Counted from the stretch's first letter, positions 1 through 10,800 are shown. The stretch is 38,987 bases of DNA from Acidobacteriaceae bacterium (GCA_003133425.1 PKXI01000327.1:1-38987), one strand, 5' to 3'. The notes: generated by a model not told the origin, from the sequence alone. Program-made: numbers and translations.

Positions 1-60
1 CTTAACGTTGTAATACTAGAGCTTGTTGCATAAATGATTGCTGATCAGCAAGGGATGTCC

Positions 61-146
61 CTCAGGGGCTAAAGCCCCTGACTTATCGCGCCTGTAGCGG
101 CGCGGGACCCAGAGGGTGCCCTGCCGCGCCCTTTCAAAGGGCTATT
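61..146. repeat. Dispersed palindromic repeat, copy 1
   Basis: This non-coding element starts with the palindrome CAGGGGCTAAAGCCCCTG (63-80). It continues with a GC-rich stem (GCGGCGCGG pairing with CCGCGCC) and ends in CCCTTTCAAAG. Related elements lie at 33495-33573 and 38922-38987, with the same order: GGGGCTAAAGCCC, then a GCGGCACG-type stem, then CCCTT. It sits just downstream of the propeller/phosphoesterase gene, so it may act as a 3' stem-loop. The rest of 1-180 shows no gene. Confidence 0.6.
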
Positions 147-180
147 CATGCAACCAATTCTAGCCCGTGCGGTGGTTCGA

Positions 181-2760
181 TCAATCCTTGTCGGCGGTGG
201 AGTCTCCGGCGTCGATCAGCGGGCGGAAGCGGTGCACGGGAGGCGGCATGGGGACGTCGGCACCCTTGATGCTCTTCCAGATGATCTCGTTGAGGGCGTG
301 CATGGGAGCGCGGTCAACATCGGAGAAGTCCATCTTCATGCTCTGCTGCGCGCCGTAGGATTTAGCGGTGTTCTTTGCGTTCACGTCTATCTCTGGAGGG
401 ATGACAGTGAAAGGCGTGACTACCGGCTCGGTGCCGAAGGACGCATACAACGGCATGGCCGCTGCGTCGTACTGGCTCATGGGCGGCATGCCAAGCAGCA
501 GTTCTATTGAGCGCACGAAAGAGCTGGTGGAGTAGAGGGTGCTGTCGACGATGCCCCGCTTGACGTAGGGGCTGACGACGAGGCCGACGGTGCGACGCGC
601 GTCAACGTGATCGGAGCCGTCCTGGGCGTCGTCTTCAATGATGAAGATGGCGGTCGAGGGCCAGTAGCGGCTGTGGGTTACTGCGTCGACGAGCTGGCCG
701 ATGGCGTAGTCGTTGTTGGCCACTGAAGCCTGTGGGGTGAATGCACCGGGCTGGGTGCCTTTGGTGTGATCCTCGGGCATGCTCATGACGGTGAAGTTAG
801 GTAGGCGCTTGTTGGCGTCATCACTGTCGAAGTTATTCTCGTACTCCTTGAACTCGCGCAGGAAGACGGCGACGTTGGCGGTGTCCCGCTGGCGCGATCC
901 GAGGTAATCCTTTGCAACATGGCCGACAAGGCCGGATGCACCGGGCGCGGCTTCCATGGTGGTTCCAGTGCTGGCGCGGGCGGCGTATTCGCCATAGGAG
1001 CGATAAGTGAGGCCTTTGCGCTGGGCTACGTCCCACAGCGCGCCGGCCGAGGGCACGTAGGCACGCGACGGGACGGCATCGCTGCGGCCAGCATAGGTGG
1101 GCGGCCAGTAGCGCTCGTTGAAATCCGTGGCATAGGCGGAGTCGGACCACGAGTGGCCGTCGACACTGACTTCGCCGTCGCAGTAGAGATTGTCGAGGAT
1201 GACATATTGACGCGCGAGAGCATGCTGGTTGGGCGTGACCTTCTCGCCAAAGACGGTGATCTCGGGATCGCCGTTCGCTTCTTTCAGGTCGCCGAACTCC
1301 TGATCGTAGGTGCGATTTTCTTTGATGATGTAGATGACGTGCTGGATTGGAGTGGGCACGCCGACGCCCTGTGGAATGATGGTGGGCGCGAGAGGCGGCC
1401 GGGCCTCGGCAAGCATGGAGTCTGTGTAGGGCGTGTTCTGAACGACCATGTGGGTCCAGCGGGGCAGGTCGGTCTGCAGTGTTGTTACGTTGAGGATCTC
1501 GAGGCTGCTCTTCTGCACCGTTTTGACGGTCTCATCGCCGTTCCAATTGGATGCGAGCGGACTGGTGGGGCCTTTACGGTCGGGATGCCCGGATTCGCCC
1601 TTGCTGTTGCCGATGTAGAGCTGGGTGCCGCCGCGCGTGAGCGCGAGCGCCGATGGATACCAGCCGGTGGGGATGAAGCCGACGACGGCGCTATGGGCGC
1701 GGTTGGCGATGCGGATCACGGTGATGGAGTTGTTGTCGGCGTTGGCGACATAGACCAGCTTGCGCACATTGTCGATTTCGAGGGCGTCGGGCGTGGAGCC
1801 TTCCGGAGCTAGTGGGGTGAGGGTGGTGGAGAGCCGTTCGATGACCTCTAGTTTGTGCGTATCGATAACGTGAACGGTGTTGTCGTTGGAGCAGGCGACG
1901 AAGAGGCGTCCGTCGGAGGAGAGCTTCATGTCGTTGGGATTCATTCCGACGCGCAGCGTGCGAATTACTTTGTTGGTCGCGGTGTCGATAACACTGACCG
2001 ACTCGCTTGCCCAGTTGGAGACGAAGAGACGGGAGCCGTCGGGCGTAAGGACGAGCTGGTAGGGATTGATGTCGACGGGGATGCGGGTGATGATCTGGCG
2101 GGTCTTCGCATCGAAGACTACGACGTTGCTGGGGCCGGGGCCAGTTCCGCGATTGGCGGCATAAAGCAAGTTCTTGCCGGGTAAATAGGCAACTCCGGAC
2201 CACCAGACCTTCTTGGAATCGATGGTCTCAACGAATTGGCCCGTGGGCTGATCGCTTAGCCGGCCGTTGCTGTAGGTAAACTCGTAGATGGGCGAGGGGC
2301 TGGCGGCAATGTTCTTAGCGCCGGTGGAATTGCCGCCGGAGACATACAGTGTCTTGCCGTCTGGCGACCAGGCAAGGCCGAGCCACGTGGTTTTGAGCTC
2401 GATGTGCTGAGTGAGCGTCTCTGTTTTTACGTCGAATACGTCGATGCCATGAGGCTGGTAGCCGGAGTGGGTGGCAACGACGATTCTTCCGTCTTTCGAC
2501 ACGACCATGTTCAGGACCAGGTCGTTGAGCTCTGCGATGGGCTTGCCCGCAGGGGTGATGCGCCAGCCATTGGGCAGGTCGAAGCCACCCTGGATGAAGT
2601 GGGGGAGTTGCTTTGTTGGCTGGCCGATGATGCGCGGCGGAGTAGCGGGCTTGGCGTTGTCGGACGTCTGCGCGGGGGCCTGGGCAGAAACTGACATGGA
2701 TGCGGATAAGCCAATGGCAATGAGAGTAGCGAGACGGCAAGCCCGGGTTGTGGGAAACAT
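181..2760 (-). CDS. Secreted YncE-like beta-propeller fused to a phosphoesterase domain
   Basis: Predicted 859-residue exported protein. The start chosen (ATG at 2760) has an AAAGGA ribosome site a few bases upstream and begins a clear signal peptide (MFPTTRACRLATLIAIGLSA, cleavage near SVSAQA). A longer frame reaches 2877 but would bury the signal peptide. Residues about 75-440 are repeated beta-propeller blades of YVTN/YncE type (SPDGKTLYVSGG, TPDGSRLFVSNWASESVSVI, SSDGRLFVACSNDNTVHVID). Residues about 480-780 match the bacterial phosphoesterase (acid phosphatase/phospholipase C-like) family: IKENRTYDQEFGDL near its start, then DGHSW, and IIEDDAQDGSDHVDARR as a late metal-binding segment. 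This fusion is common in Acidobacteriota. The substrate is unknown. It follows the GH42-like gene by 390 nt on the same strand, so it may be a separate unit. Confidence 0.85.
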   Translation of the reverse strand: MFPTTRACRLATLIAIGLSASMSVSAQAPAQTSDNAKPATPPRIIGQPTKQLPHFIQGGFDLPNGWRITPAGKPIAELNDLVLNMVVSKDGRIVVATHSGYQPHGIDVFDVKTETLTQHIELKTTWLGLAWSPDGKTLYVSGGNSTGAKNIAASPSPIYEFTYSNGRLSDQPTGQFVETIDSKKVWWSGVAYLPGKNLLYAANRGTGPGPSNVVVFDAKTRQIITRIPVDINPYQLVLTPDGSRLFVSNWASESVSVIDTATNKVIRTLRVGMNPNDMKLSSDGRLFVACSNDNTVHVIDTHKLEVIERLSTTLTPLAPEGSTPDALEIDNVRKLVYVANADNNSITVIRIANRAHSAVVGFIPTGWYPSALALTRGGTQLYIGNSKGESGHPDRKGPTSPLASNWNGDETVKTVQKSSLEILNVTTLQTDLPRWTHMVVQNTPYTDSMLAEARPPLAPTIIPQGVGVPTPIQHVIYIIKENRTYDQEFGDLKEANGDPEITVFGEKVTPNQHALARQYVILDNLYCDGEVSVDGHSWSDSAYATDFNERYWPPTYAGRSDAVPSRAYVPSAGALWDVAQRKGLTYRSYGEYAARASTGTTMEAAPGASGLVGHVAKDYLGSRQRDTANVAVFLREFKEYENNFDSDDANKRLPNFTVMSMPEDHTKGTQPGAFTPQASVANNDYAIGQLVDAVTHSRYWPSTAIFIIEDDAQDGSDHVDARRTVGLVVSPYVKRGIVDSTLYSTSSFVRSIELLLGMPPMSQYDAAAMPLYASFGTEPVVTPFTVIPPEIDVNAKNTAKSYGAQQSMKMDFSDVDRAPMHALNEIIWKSIKGADVPMPPPVHRFRPLIDAGDSTADKD

Positions 2761-3150
2761 GATGATCCTTTCGCGGGGAATCTGAACGGCAGCGATTCTT
2801 TCAGACGCGTGGCCTGCGAGCATAAGCCTGCCGCTGCTCATTTTACGATGCGGATGTGAATGCCTGTTGAAGGACACTGCCGGGTGCTGGATGGCCGATG
2901 GTTGCGCGACCGGCTATGTGATTCCCTTTCGCAGGAACCAGCGAGACTCCAAGGGAGCGCCCTAGAGGCTCAGCTCAGCGTTGCCGGAGAATTCGCCGGG
3001 GTGCGAGGCGCGAGCAGGCCTTGCGCCGTGGAGCTCGCCGCCGTGTGACCGCGAGAGAACGTTTCCGGGCGAGAGGTACGCTTCGCCGTGTCCGCAGCAA
3101 GTGCACTGCACGGCGGCCGTTTCCATGCGCGAGTCCTGCTCGCCGACCTG
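2761..3150. other. Intergenic gap, no gene recognised
   Basis: This 390-nt stretch separates two minus-strand genes. The small open frames in it lack family features and good ribosome sites. It must hold the 5' region of the propeller/phosphoesterase gene. No convincing -35/-10 pair, operator or terminator was found. Confidence 0.5.
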
Positions 3151-5376
3151 TCAGGCCAATGCGATCACTGCTGCATCTCTAGCGGGAACATCCACCTTGA
3201 CTTCGCGGCCGTCGAGGGTGACATGCAGTTTTCCCCAGATATCTTCCGCGGATTTGAAGCTGCCCGCATTCGCGGATAGGCTGGCCGTTACCGATTGGCT
3301 GGCCCTGGTTGGGTTTGTTACCCAGAGATAAGCGCCTCCGGCTCCCTGGTGAAGCCTTGCCTGCACGCTTGAGTTGTTGATCTTCACCTGTGGGTCGACA
3401 TCTGCCATTTTCAAAAGGTCCCCAAAGAGTGTTTTTGTGGCGGGAGCATGGTGCAGATAATAGCCTGCTCCGGGGAAAGAGCCCATCAGCAGTGTCCTGC
3501 CCTTCCCGAATTTGTGCTCCACTGCGGCGATGGTTCCGTCAGAAAAGGCGCCGGCCTGGGTGCCTCCGTGTAACTCATATTCCTGGCGGAAGTAACGGCC
3601 GTAGATGCTGGCGCCTTTCAGTTGAAACGTTAATTGATCTGAAATGTCGGGCATGAATTCGACGTTGGATTCTCGTGCGCCGAATAACTCGTCGAGCCCG
3701 TAGTTAGGCTGGACGGTTCCTATGTGACCGTGATCGCCGAAGTAGGCTGGTAGTCCTTCGCTGACCAGCGTGCCTCCCTGTTCAACAAAGGCGCGCAGTT
3801 TTGCAACTGTCTCATTCTTCAACATCACGGGGTAAGGAAGGTAGATGATCTTGTACTCGCCGATGTTATCGACGGAGACAAAATCGGGCTGGATGTTCGA
3901 ATCGAAAAAGGACTGATAGGCACCGCGAACCGATTGCGCGTAGAAGGCGGTGTCGCCCTGCTGCACGTAATTGAAGATTTCGGATTCGGGAGCGAAGACG
4001 ATGCCGATGTCGCCTTTGACGGGATTCGATTTCCATATCTCCGGATGAGCATTCGTCCATTGAGCCAGGCGACCCGCCATCTCAGATCGCGGAGTCATTG
4101 AGCCATCCATCGCGAACGGGCCGAATGCTCCGAAGAGCGGGCCGTCGAGGAGCGGGCGCCAGCGACAGTACAAAATACCTTTGGTTCCAGCGGCGCAGGA
4201 GACGAGATTCCAGATACGGACATCTTCGGCTTCGGGAATGCGGCCGTCTTCTTTCGGCCGGCCGATAACCTGGGGCTGCATCCAAAGCGGGCCGCCTTCC
4301 GCTTCAGCATGCCAGAACGGCTTGCCCCGCGCACCGGCACGGACGAGATCGATTGCATGAAACTGCCGCCAGGGCTCGCTGCCTTTTCTTGCGGCGATCC
4401 ATGTGAGTCCCCAGACATCGACTTGCGCTGCTGAGCGCCACTCATTGTGTGAGGAGGAAGGCAAGTCCTCGAGCGTGCCGGATACACCGTGCGCAGTGAC
4501 CTTGTGGTTGGGGTCAAGCTTCCTGACTAACTTGATTCGCCAATCGAACAGGCTGTAGGCATTGTCGACGCGAAACTCGAGCCAGTCGATGCTATCCGGA
4601 TAACCTGAGAATGACCGGGGCGGTTCAACGTCGTCCCATGATGTGTAGCTATAACGATGCCAGGTCTCTCCAAGTTTTCCAAGTGTGCCATAGCGAGCAC
4701 GGAGCCATTCTCTGAGTTTTTGTTTGGAGGCTTCGCAATAGCAATACATCTTGTTAGGGCTGCCACCGAACGACGAGTTCTCGTTCCATAGGTCGTACCC
4801 GAAAAGTGCTGGATGATTGCGATAGTGCTCAGCGAGGGCTGTGAGGAATGTCTCGGCGGCCACGTGGACATCGGGATTGTCGAGGCAGAGCCCGGGAAAG
4901 CCTCCCGTCGCGCTGCTTTCCGAGATGGTACTGTTTGCAACCGTGCCATCGCTCGCCTGAAGGCGCGCGTGAGGATATTTACGAAATGCCCACTCCGGCG
5001 CGCAGTTGTCCAGTGCGGCGATGACGACCTTGATTCCGTTCTTTGCCGCGAGGTCCATCATCTGGTCGTAATCTGACCAATCGTACTTGCCCGGAGCAAC
5101 TTCAATTGCCGACCACATGAACCAGTGGCGGAATATGTTCATGCCGATGCGAGCGGCTGTTTGGTGATCGCGTGCCCAGTCTTCGGCGGGCGGGTTCGAC
5201 TTGCGGAAGTAGACGGCGCCATAGGGAAAGACCGGCGACTTAACGTTTGGTATTTCTGCTGCTCCGAGTGGGCTGAGTACCGGCAATCCGGACGCATGAG
5301 CAACCGAGGTAGCGGCGCTAAGAAGCACCGAGTTGGAGATGAAGTCTCTGCGCGTAATTCCGAAATTATCTGCCAT
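3151..5376 (-). CDS. Tat-exported GH42-like beta-galactosidase
   Basis: Predicted 741-residue secreted glycoside hydrolase. The start at 5376 is preceded by GAGGGA and gives a twin-arginine signal (ITRRDFISNS, residues 7-16) ending near AHASG. An upstream in-frame start would add 16 residues and run into the stem-loop at 5401. Residues about 45-440 resemble the GH42 catalytic barrel. LWNEN (197-200) supplies the probable acid/base Glu199, and HAEAEGG (about 356-362) the probable nucleophile region. Residues about 470-640 match the beta-galactosidase trimerisation (class I glutamine amidotransferase-like) domain, for example the segment around FVEQGGTLVSEG. The family hydrolyses beta-galactosides, but a related linkage is possible here. 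It lies 102 nt downstream of a GHL6-like gene and behind an Oar-like transporter, as expected for a glycan-use locus. The GH42 call is good; the substrate is not known. Confidence 0.8.
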   Translation of the reverse strand: MADNFGITRRDFISNSVLLSAATSVAHASGLPVLSPLGAAEIPNVKSPVFPYGAVYFRKSNPPAEDWARDHQTAARIGMNIFRHWFMWSAIEVAPGKYDWSDYDQMMDLAAKNGIKVVIAALDNCAPEWAFRKYPHARLQASDGTVANSTISESSATGGFPGLCLDNPDVHVAAETFLTALAEHYRNHPALFGYDLWNENSSFGGSPNKMYCYCEASKQKLREWLRARYGTLGKLGETWHRYSYTSWDDVEPPRSFSGYPDSIDWLEFRVDNAYSLFDWRIKLVRKLDPNHKVTAHGVSGTLEDLPSSSHNEWRSAAQVDVWGLTWIAARKGSEPWRQFHAIDLVRAGARGKPFWHAEAEGGPLWMQPQVIGRPKEDGRIPEAEDVRIWNLVSCAAGTKGILYCRWRPLLDGPLFGAFGPFAMDGSMTPRSEMAGRLAQWTNAHPEIWKSNPVKGDIGIVFAPESEIFNYVQQGDTAFYAQSVRGAYQSFFDSNIQPDFVSVDNIGEYKIIYLPYPVMLKNETVAKLRAFVEQGGTLVSEGLPAYFGDHGHIGTVQPNYGLDELFGARESNVEFMPDISDQLTFQLKGASIYGRYFRQEYELHGGTQAGAFSDGTIAAVEHKFGKGRTLLMGSFPGAGYYLHHAPATKTLFGDLLKMADVDPQVKINNSSVQARLHQGAGGAYLWVTNPTRASQSVTASLSANAGSFKSAEDIWGKLHVTLDGREVKVDVPARDAAVIALA

Positions 5377-5400
5377 ATATTCCCTCACTGCTGCGAGTAC

Positions 5401-5436
5401 ACAGGCAATAACTTGATGATGCAAGTTATTGCCTGT
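5401..5436 (-). repeat. Perfect stem-loop between GHL6-like and GH42-like genes
   Basis: A 15-bp perfect inverted repeat, ACAGGCAATAACTTG (5401-5415) and its complement (5422-5436), encloses a 6-nt loop. It lies between the stop at 5479 and the start at 5376. No T-run follows on the minus strand, so it is a weak candidate for an intrinsic terminator. An mRNA-processing or stabilising stem, or an operator, fits better. It shares the word ACAGGCAAT with the next stem-loop upstream at 7791-7829. Confidence 0.75.
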
Positions 5437-5478
5437 GAGTTTATGGGCCGTTCCAGTTAGAGGCGGTTCAGGACACGT

Positions 5479-7710
5479 TTAAACGGAAAGATCGAGTGCA
5501 ATTACCTCGTGCGACCCGATGGTTGGCACCTCAATGACGATAGCGCCGCCCTCTTCGCGGTACGGAACTTCGCGGCCGGCTACAAGGAGATGCGCCTTGG
5601 TAATGTGCCTGCCATTCCGGGGTGCCCGAATGCGAACTACCTGACTGGATAGCGGAATTACTTCGCGAATAGGTCCCTTCATCATCATCGGATTGGTGAG
5701 GTTCACCAGGTGCGCAGTGATGGAGTTCTTCTGTCCCCAGATGGACACGTCGAGGATACCCTTCCCTTCGACCGACAGAGGTGCGGGCTCGTTGGTGGCC
5801 CACAAAACTGCGTTGCGCAAAAGATGGGCATGGTCCACATTCAGCACTTCCCAGAAAGTGCTGTCGATATCCCATGGGAAGTAGACGACGCGGCCCAAGC
5901 CTACCTTGCGCGCGAAGACTCCGGGTTCATGGGTTGCCTGGGCGGGTGGAAAACACTCTTCCATGGGCAGGTCAGGGTAAGTGGGGATCACGACGAGCGG
6001 CGCGTACTCGGCGCTTGACGCAGGGACTACGTGCAGCCTGTGGATGCCGTTGATGATGCGGCCCGCGTCTTCAAATCCGGCAAGTAATGGATGAAATTGC
6101 CCGGTCGCGGAATCTTTCTCCAGTGCTAGATAGGAATTGAGCATCGGGCCTTCTTTCTTGCCCGCGAAAGAAGCTCCAAACAGCGAGGCCAGCCCGAAGT
6201 CTTTCCGCTGCACGCCCCACTCATCGTAGAGAGAAGTCTCGTGGGTAGCGATCACGCTTCCGCCGCGCTCTACGAACTCCTGAATTTGTTTGCACTGTTC
6301 GGTTGAGAGTGCCGCGATATTGGGAAGAATCAGGGTACGATATTGGTCGACATGCTCACGATCGAGCATATGATCGTGAACCATTTCAAACGGAATCCTC
6401 GCTTCAACCAGCGCGTGGTAGAAGCCGAGAATGGGCTCTTCTACTTTGGTCGCCGCTTCAGGACCGCCATAGTAGGCGGCGGTTTGCTGCGAATAGACGA
6501 TGCCCACGCGCGCGAAGGATTTTTCGTTCCGGAAATAGTTCTGGTTTGTGTAGTGCCATTCAAAGACCTCCTCGACAACAGGCAACCAGCGCTTGTCAAA
6601 GAGTTTTGCGTTGAATTTTGTGAAGGTGGGACGAAAGTCCTGGGCAATTCCATCGGCCATCCAAATGCGCAGCTCGTCGCCGCTCTGGACGGAATCTTTC
6701 CAGCGGTATTTATCTTCGAGTCCAACGCTGGTAATCCCTGCAATGGCTTTCCTTCCCATCGTGGAACGGAATTCCTTGGCATTTTTTCCGGCGGCCCAGG
6801 GAGCTGTGAGGCCGGCTCTGCCCTGCCGATCTGCACAGGCAGTGGGCGCCAGGGAACCGAATGTTTTCATGTCGAGATCACTCAGCGCCCCGCCACCGCC
6901 ATTGGCGAGATAACTCGCGTTGGGGTTGATGGACTGAATCTTGTCATTCCAGACATGCCAGAGCTCAAACAGCCGCTTTTGGTGCCAAACAATATATTCG
7001 CGACGGGCCGGGTCCTGGGGGTTGCTGGTCCGAGGCAGATCCATGCCTGAAAAGGTATGAAAGTTGCTTTGGCAGTGTTCGCAGTAACACATGCCGTTGC
7101 CCGCCCATCGGTTGGTGAAGATTCCGTCCGGCATGTACTTGGTCATGATCTCGGCGTGGACTGCGGTCATGAATTCAAAGTTGTAGGGTCCGAGGGCGCA
7201 TGTGAGCCAGAAGTCGGGATCGGAGGCATGCTGTCTCTTGTTTCCATTTTCATCGACCGCCAGCCAGTCAGGATGCGCGTCGTAGACATCGCGATGGCAC
7301 GCATGGGGATCGGTTCGTGCAACCACGTTCATGCCAAGGTTGCGGCAGCCCTTCATGAGATCCCCAAACGTGTCCATATCGCCAAGCCACTTGCTTCGAT
7401 AATGGAACGGAACCTTTGTGGGATAGAACGCCACGCATCCGCCCGCGTTAAGGATTGTTGCGTCTGCGTGAATACTCTTGAAGTAGTCCAACCAGAATTG
7501 CTGATCGTAGTTTCCCGGATCGTCCTCGACGAAGCTCAATTGTGCCCAGCGCATGGGCCGGTCATACCAGCCTGCTGCCTTGGCGGCAGAATCGGCTCCA
7601 GCAATCGGGGCTACGGCGGCTTCGGCAATCCGCTCGGCGTCGAGGCCGACAAGACAAGCAGCGGACAGACCTGCCGCGTGCTTGAGAAATGTTCTTCTTG
7701 TGCTCTCCAT
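5479..7710 (-). CDS. Tat-exported GHL6-type putative glycoside hydrolase (paralogue 1)
   Basis: Predicted 743-residue exported protein. The start at 7710 has AGGAG five bases upstream and opens a Tat signal (STRRTFLKHAAG, residues 3-14). Residues about 50-430 look like the barrel of hypothetical glycosyl hydrolase family GHL6: FYPTKVPFHYRS, then NVVARTDPHACHRDVYDAHP, then PDGIFTNRW with Asp195. A Cys cluster follows at 208, 210 and 213 (C-x-C-x2-C), possibly metal-binding. Residues about 440-660 form a beta-galactosidase trimerisation-type domain (the segment around EFVERGGSVIATHETSLYDE). A small beta-rich domain ends the protein. Two paralogues lie at 11853-14042 and 16564-18705; this one is the most divergent. 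The enzymatic activity of the family is, as far as I know, not established, so the substrate should be treated as unknown. Confidence 0.8.
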   Translation of the reverse strand: MESTRRTFLKHAAGLSAACLVGLDAERIAEAAVAPIAGADSAAKAAGWYDRPMRWAQLSFVEDDPGNYDQQFWLDYFKSIHADATILNAGGCVAFYPTKVPFHYRSKWLGDMDTFGDLMKGCRNLGMNVVARTDPHACHRDVYDAHPDWLAVDENGNKRQHASDPDFWLTCALGPYNFEFMTAVHAEIMTKYMPDGIFTNRWAGNGMCYCEHCQSNFHTFSGMDLPRTSNPQDPARREYIVWHQKRLFELWHVWNDKIQSINPNASYLANGGGGALSDLDMKTFGSLAPTACADRQGRAGLTAPWAAGKNAKEFRSTMGRKAIAGITSVGLEDKYRWKDSVQSGDELRIWMADGIAQDFRPTFTKFNAKLFDKRWLPVVEEVFEWHYTNQNYFRNEKSFARVGIVYSQQTAAYYGGPEAATKVEEPILGFYHALVEARIPFEMVHDHMLDREHVDQYRTLILPNIAALSTEQCKQIQEFVERGGSVIATHETSLYDEWGVQRKDFGLASLFGASFAGKKEGPMLNSYLALEKDSATGQFHPLLAGFEDAGRIINGIHRLHVVPASSAEYAPLVVIPTYPDLPMEECFPPAQATHEPGVFARKVGLGRVVYFPWDIDSTFWEVLNVDHAHLLRNAVLWATNEPAPLSVEGKGILDVSIWGQKNSITAHLVNLTNPMMMKGPIREVIPLSSQVVRIRAPRNGRHITKAHLLVAGREVPYREEGGAIVIEVPTIGSHEVIALDLSV

Positions 7711-7790
7711 GGAATCTCCTAAGAACGGCAACGTCGGATTATACGCACGAAGGCCTCCAACCTGGAGCGACTTATTGCGTGAGGTAGGGT

Positions 7791-7829
7791 GGCTTTGGCC
7801 ACAGGCAATTGCTGCCTGTGGCCAAAGCC
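7791..7829 (-). repeat. Perfect 17-bp stem-loop between transporter and GHL6-like gene
   Basis: GGCTTTGGCCACAGGCA (7791-7807) and its exact complement (7813-7829) flank a 5-nt loop. The element lies in the 165-nt gap between the transporter stop (7876) and the GHL6-like start (7710). No T-run follows it on the minus strand. It may limit read-through or protect the transporter mRNA 3' end while leaving the operon connected. Confidence 0.75.
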
Positions 7830-7875
7830 GGAAGGGTAAGGCCAATCATGGAATGGTGAATGAAGTTAAACCGTG

Positions 7876-10800
7876 TCAAAAGTAAAGTTTGCCCGCGAAC
7901 TGAATTTGCCTGCCGGTCGCGGTGCCATTCACCAATGCTCCGAAGGCTGAGTTACCCGAATTGCAGAGCGTTCCGGGGTTGCCCTTGCAGGTAAGAGTCG
8001 CGTCGCTGGCCGCAGGCAGAGAGAATGCGGGAGTGTTGGTGGTGTTGAATGCCTCGACGCGGAATTGTAGGTAGATGCGCTGCGAATCCGAGAAGTAGAA
8101 ATTCTTGAAGAGCGAGGAATCTAGGTTCTTGGACGTCGGCCCGGTAATGATGTTCTTACCGCAGTTGCCCCACTCCGTTTCTGTGCCGCCCGTTGAAGTC
8201 GGTAGGCTCTGAGGTATGGTGAACGCAGCGGGATTAAAGTAGTGATCAACGCTGTGGTTCGGAAGCAACTTCGGTACTCCCACTACACAATCCGGAACAT
8301 TGAATGAGGCATTGATTCCCCCCGGAATAACACTAGTGTGAACATCCGATGGGAAGCCAGTCCGGATCGAGAGAATGCCATTGACGACCCATCCCCCAAG
8401 GGCGGCGTTGACGGGACCTTTGGTGTTGAGAAAGCGCTGTCCGGAACCGACCGGAAGTTGGTAGAGAGCACTGCCGGTGAGCGTCTGAGCGATATTCATA
8501 TCGGCCACCGAGTACGATGCTTTCACGTCGTAGGTGTTCATCACAATGCTCGTTCCCGTCTGATTGATTGACGCGGGCCCATCTCCACCGTATTGCAGGT
8601 CCTTTTGCCAGGTATAGTTTGCGAGAAACTCCAGCCCGTGCGACATCTGGTTTTGCACCTTGACGTTCAGCGCGTTGTAGTTTGACGTCGCAATGGACAT
8701 CAGCGTGAGAATATTCGATGCCATATTGGGGAAAGGCCTGTTGGCCTGGGTGTTTGTGTTATTCAATGCAGATGAGATGGGTGCCTGGTTTTGGTCAATG
8801 TTGCCTGAGGTAAAGTGAGTTCCCTTGGCGCCACTATAGGACGCCTCAACCAGAAGCGTGCGTGCGAGTTGATACTGCAGATCGAGGTTGTATTGCTGTA
8901 GCTGGGGCATAAGCCCGTTCTGCAGGCTTTGGGTCTTGATTTGGACGTTATAGGGTTTCGCTGCCGTGAAGCCCGCCAGCGAACTGATTGAAGGCACGGT
9001 CTGGATCGGCGTGCTGATGGTGTACGGCGGCGTGATGGTTCCTTGCGGGGTGATCGCAGGAAGTATGAGCGTGGGAATATTCGGAACGTTTTCAGAGAAC
9101 AACGTCGCCTGTTGACCCTGCGCACGCATCGCATAGAAAATGCCGTATCCGCCGCGCACCACGAGCTTGGGAGAAACCTGGTAGGCCAGGCCTACACGCG
9201 GACCCCAGTCTTTATGGTCGCCATGCACCATTGCCCGGCTGTACCCGTTCTGGCCGGGAATGGCGAAGTTGCCAGTCGATATATCGAACAACGAACCCAA
9301 ATTGTTTTGATCGATGGGCTGCGTATAGAGCTCATAGCGCAAGCCTGCATTGATCGTCAGCTTATTAGAGAATTTCCAATCGTCCTGGATATAGCCGCCA
9401 AAATAAGCCTCACGCTGGCGCCCTTTTTGGAGCGTGGAGGAGCCGGGGCTCATTACGGTTGGATATCCCATAAGGAAGTCGGCCAACGGAAGACCTGAAT
9501 TGGCTGAATCGGAACTGGCGGAGAAGGTGTTGCCGAAGATGGTCTGGCCAAGTCCATCCAGCAAAACCTCAAAAAGCGACTTGCGAACATCCACGCCCCA
9601 CTTGACGGAGTGACGGCCATGAGTCCAACTCATGTTGTCGGCCAGTTGCTGGGTTTGTAAGTCGTTGAACTCTGGACCGCCACCACCGAAGGTTGAGAAC
9701 TCAGCAGTGCCGTTGGTCGCGCCGGAGTAGTTCATTGAGATGCTCGGAAATCCTTGGGGCGTTACCGGGTACATCGCAAGACCAATTGAATTTGCAGTGG
9801 ATGCGCCTTGCGTACCGACTCCCGTCTGGGTGCTGTTGTTGTAGAGATAACCCACCCTGAATTCATTGACCAGGGATGGAGTGAAAATGTGAACATCAGC
9901 GATGGTCGCTTGATCATTATGGTTAATTCCGGCGGTCCCGCCTCCAATCCAACTCGGGAAAACACCGATGGCCGGATTGTGGCCATTGCTGAAGGAGTAT
10001 GTGCCAATGAGATGGTTCTTCTGTGTGAGCGTTGCATCGACGCGGCCATCGGCCTGGTCAAAATTGGTAAACGACTTGGGCGCAAAGAAATAGTTGCTTG
10101 CGATGGCGCCGGCAGCGCCGTAGTTTGGCAGAGGAACCAAAGCCATGATGGCCGCGGACGTTTTATTGATGTAGCTTGCGGGGATTTTGTTCACTCCCGT
10201 TTCGGCTAGGAAGGAAGTGGCAACGACAGTTCCGCTCGGCCCTATGTGGCGTGTCGCCGGGTCGAAGATGAGGGCGGTTTGCCCGGTGAAATCGCCAGAG
10301 ACCATGGCAGCGGTCGGTACGCTCGAAATGGAACTGCCAGACTGAATAGACTGCCTTTGTCCCTGGTAATCGCCGAAGAAGAAAATCCGGTCGTGCCGGA
10401 TCGGTCCGCCAATGACCCCACCAAATTGGTTCTGGTGAAATGGGGTTCTGGGCAGCCCCTTGCGATTCGAGAAGTAGTTGTTGGCGTCGAAATCGTCGTT
10501 GCGCACGAATTCAAAGACAGTGCCGTGAAACTGGTTCGTGCCCGTCTTGATGGTTGCGGCGACGATGTAGCCTGCGGCATGTCCGTATTCCGCAGAGGCA
10601 CTATTCGTCATCACCTTGAATTCCTGCACTGCGTCTACGGATGGAAAGATGGCAATGCCTTGCCGGCCAATATTGCCGGCAGTCGCAAAAAGGTTGTTAT
10701 CAATGCCGTTCAATAAGACGTCGTTGCTGGTGAATTGCCCGCCCCCGCCGACGAAGGGCAGGTTGGATGCCACTCCAGCTACTGGAGCAGTGCCCCCAAC

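Noticed and set aside
919..1812. Plus-strand open frame (297 codons) opposite the propeller/phosphoesterase gene
   Set aside because: It is Gly/Asp/Val-rich antisense translation of beta-propeller blades. No start signal was seen.
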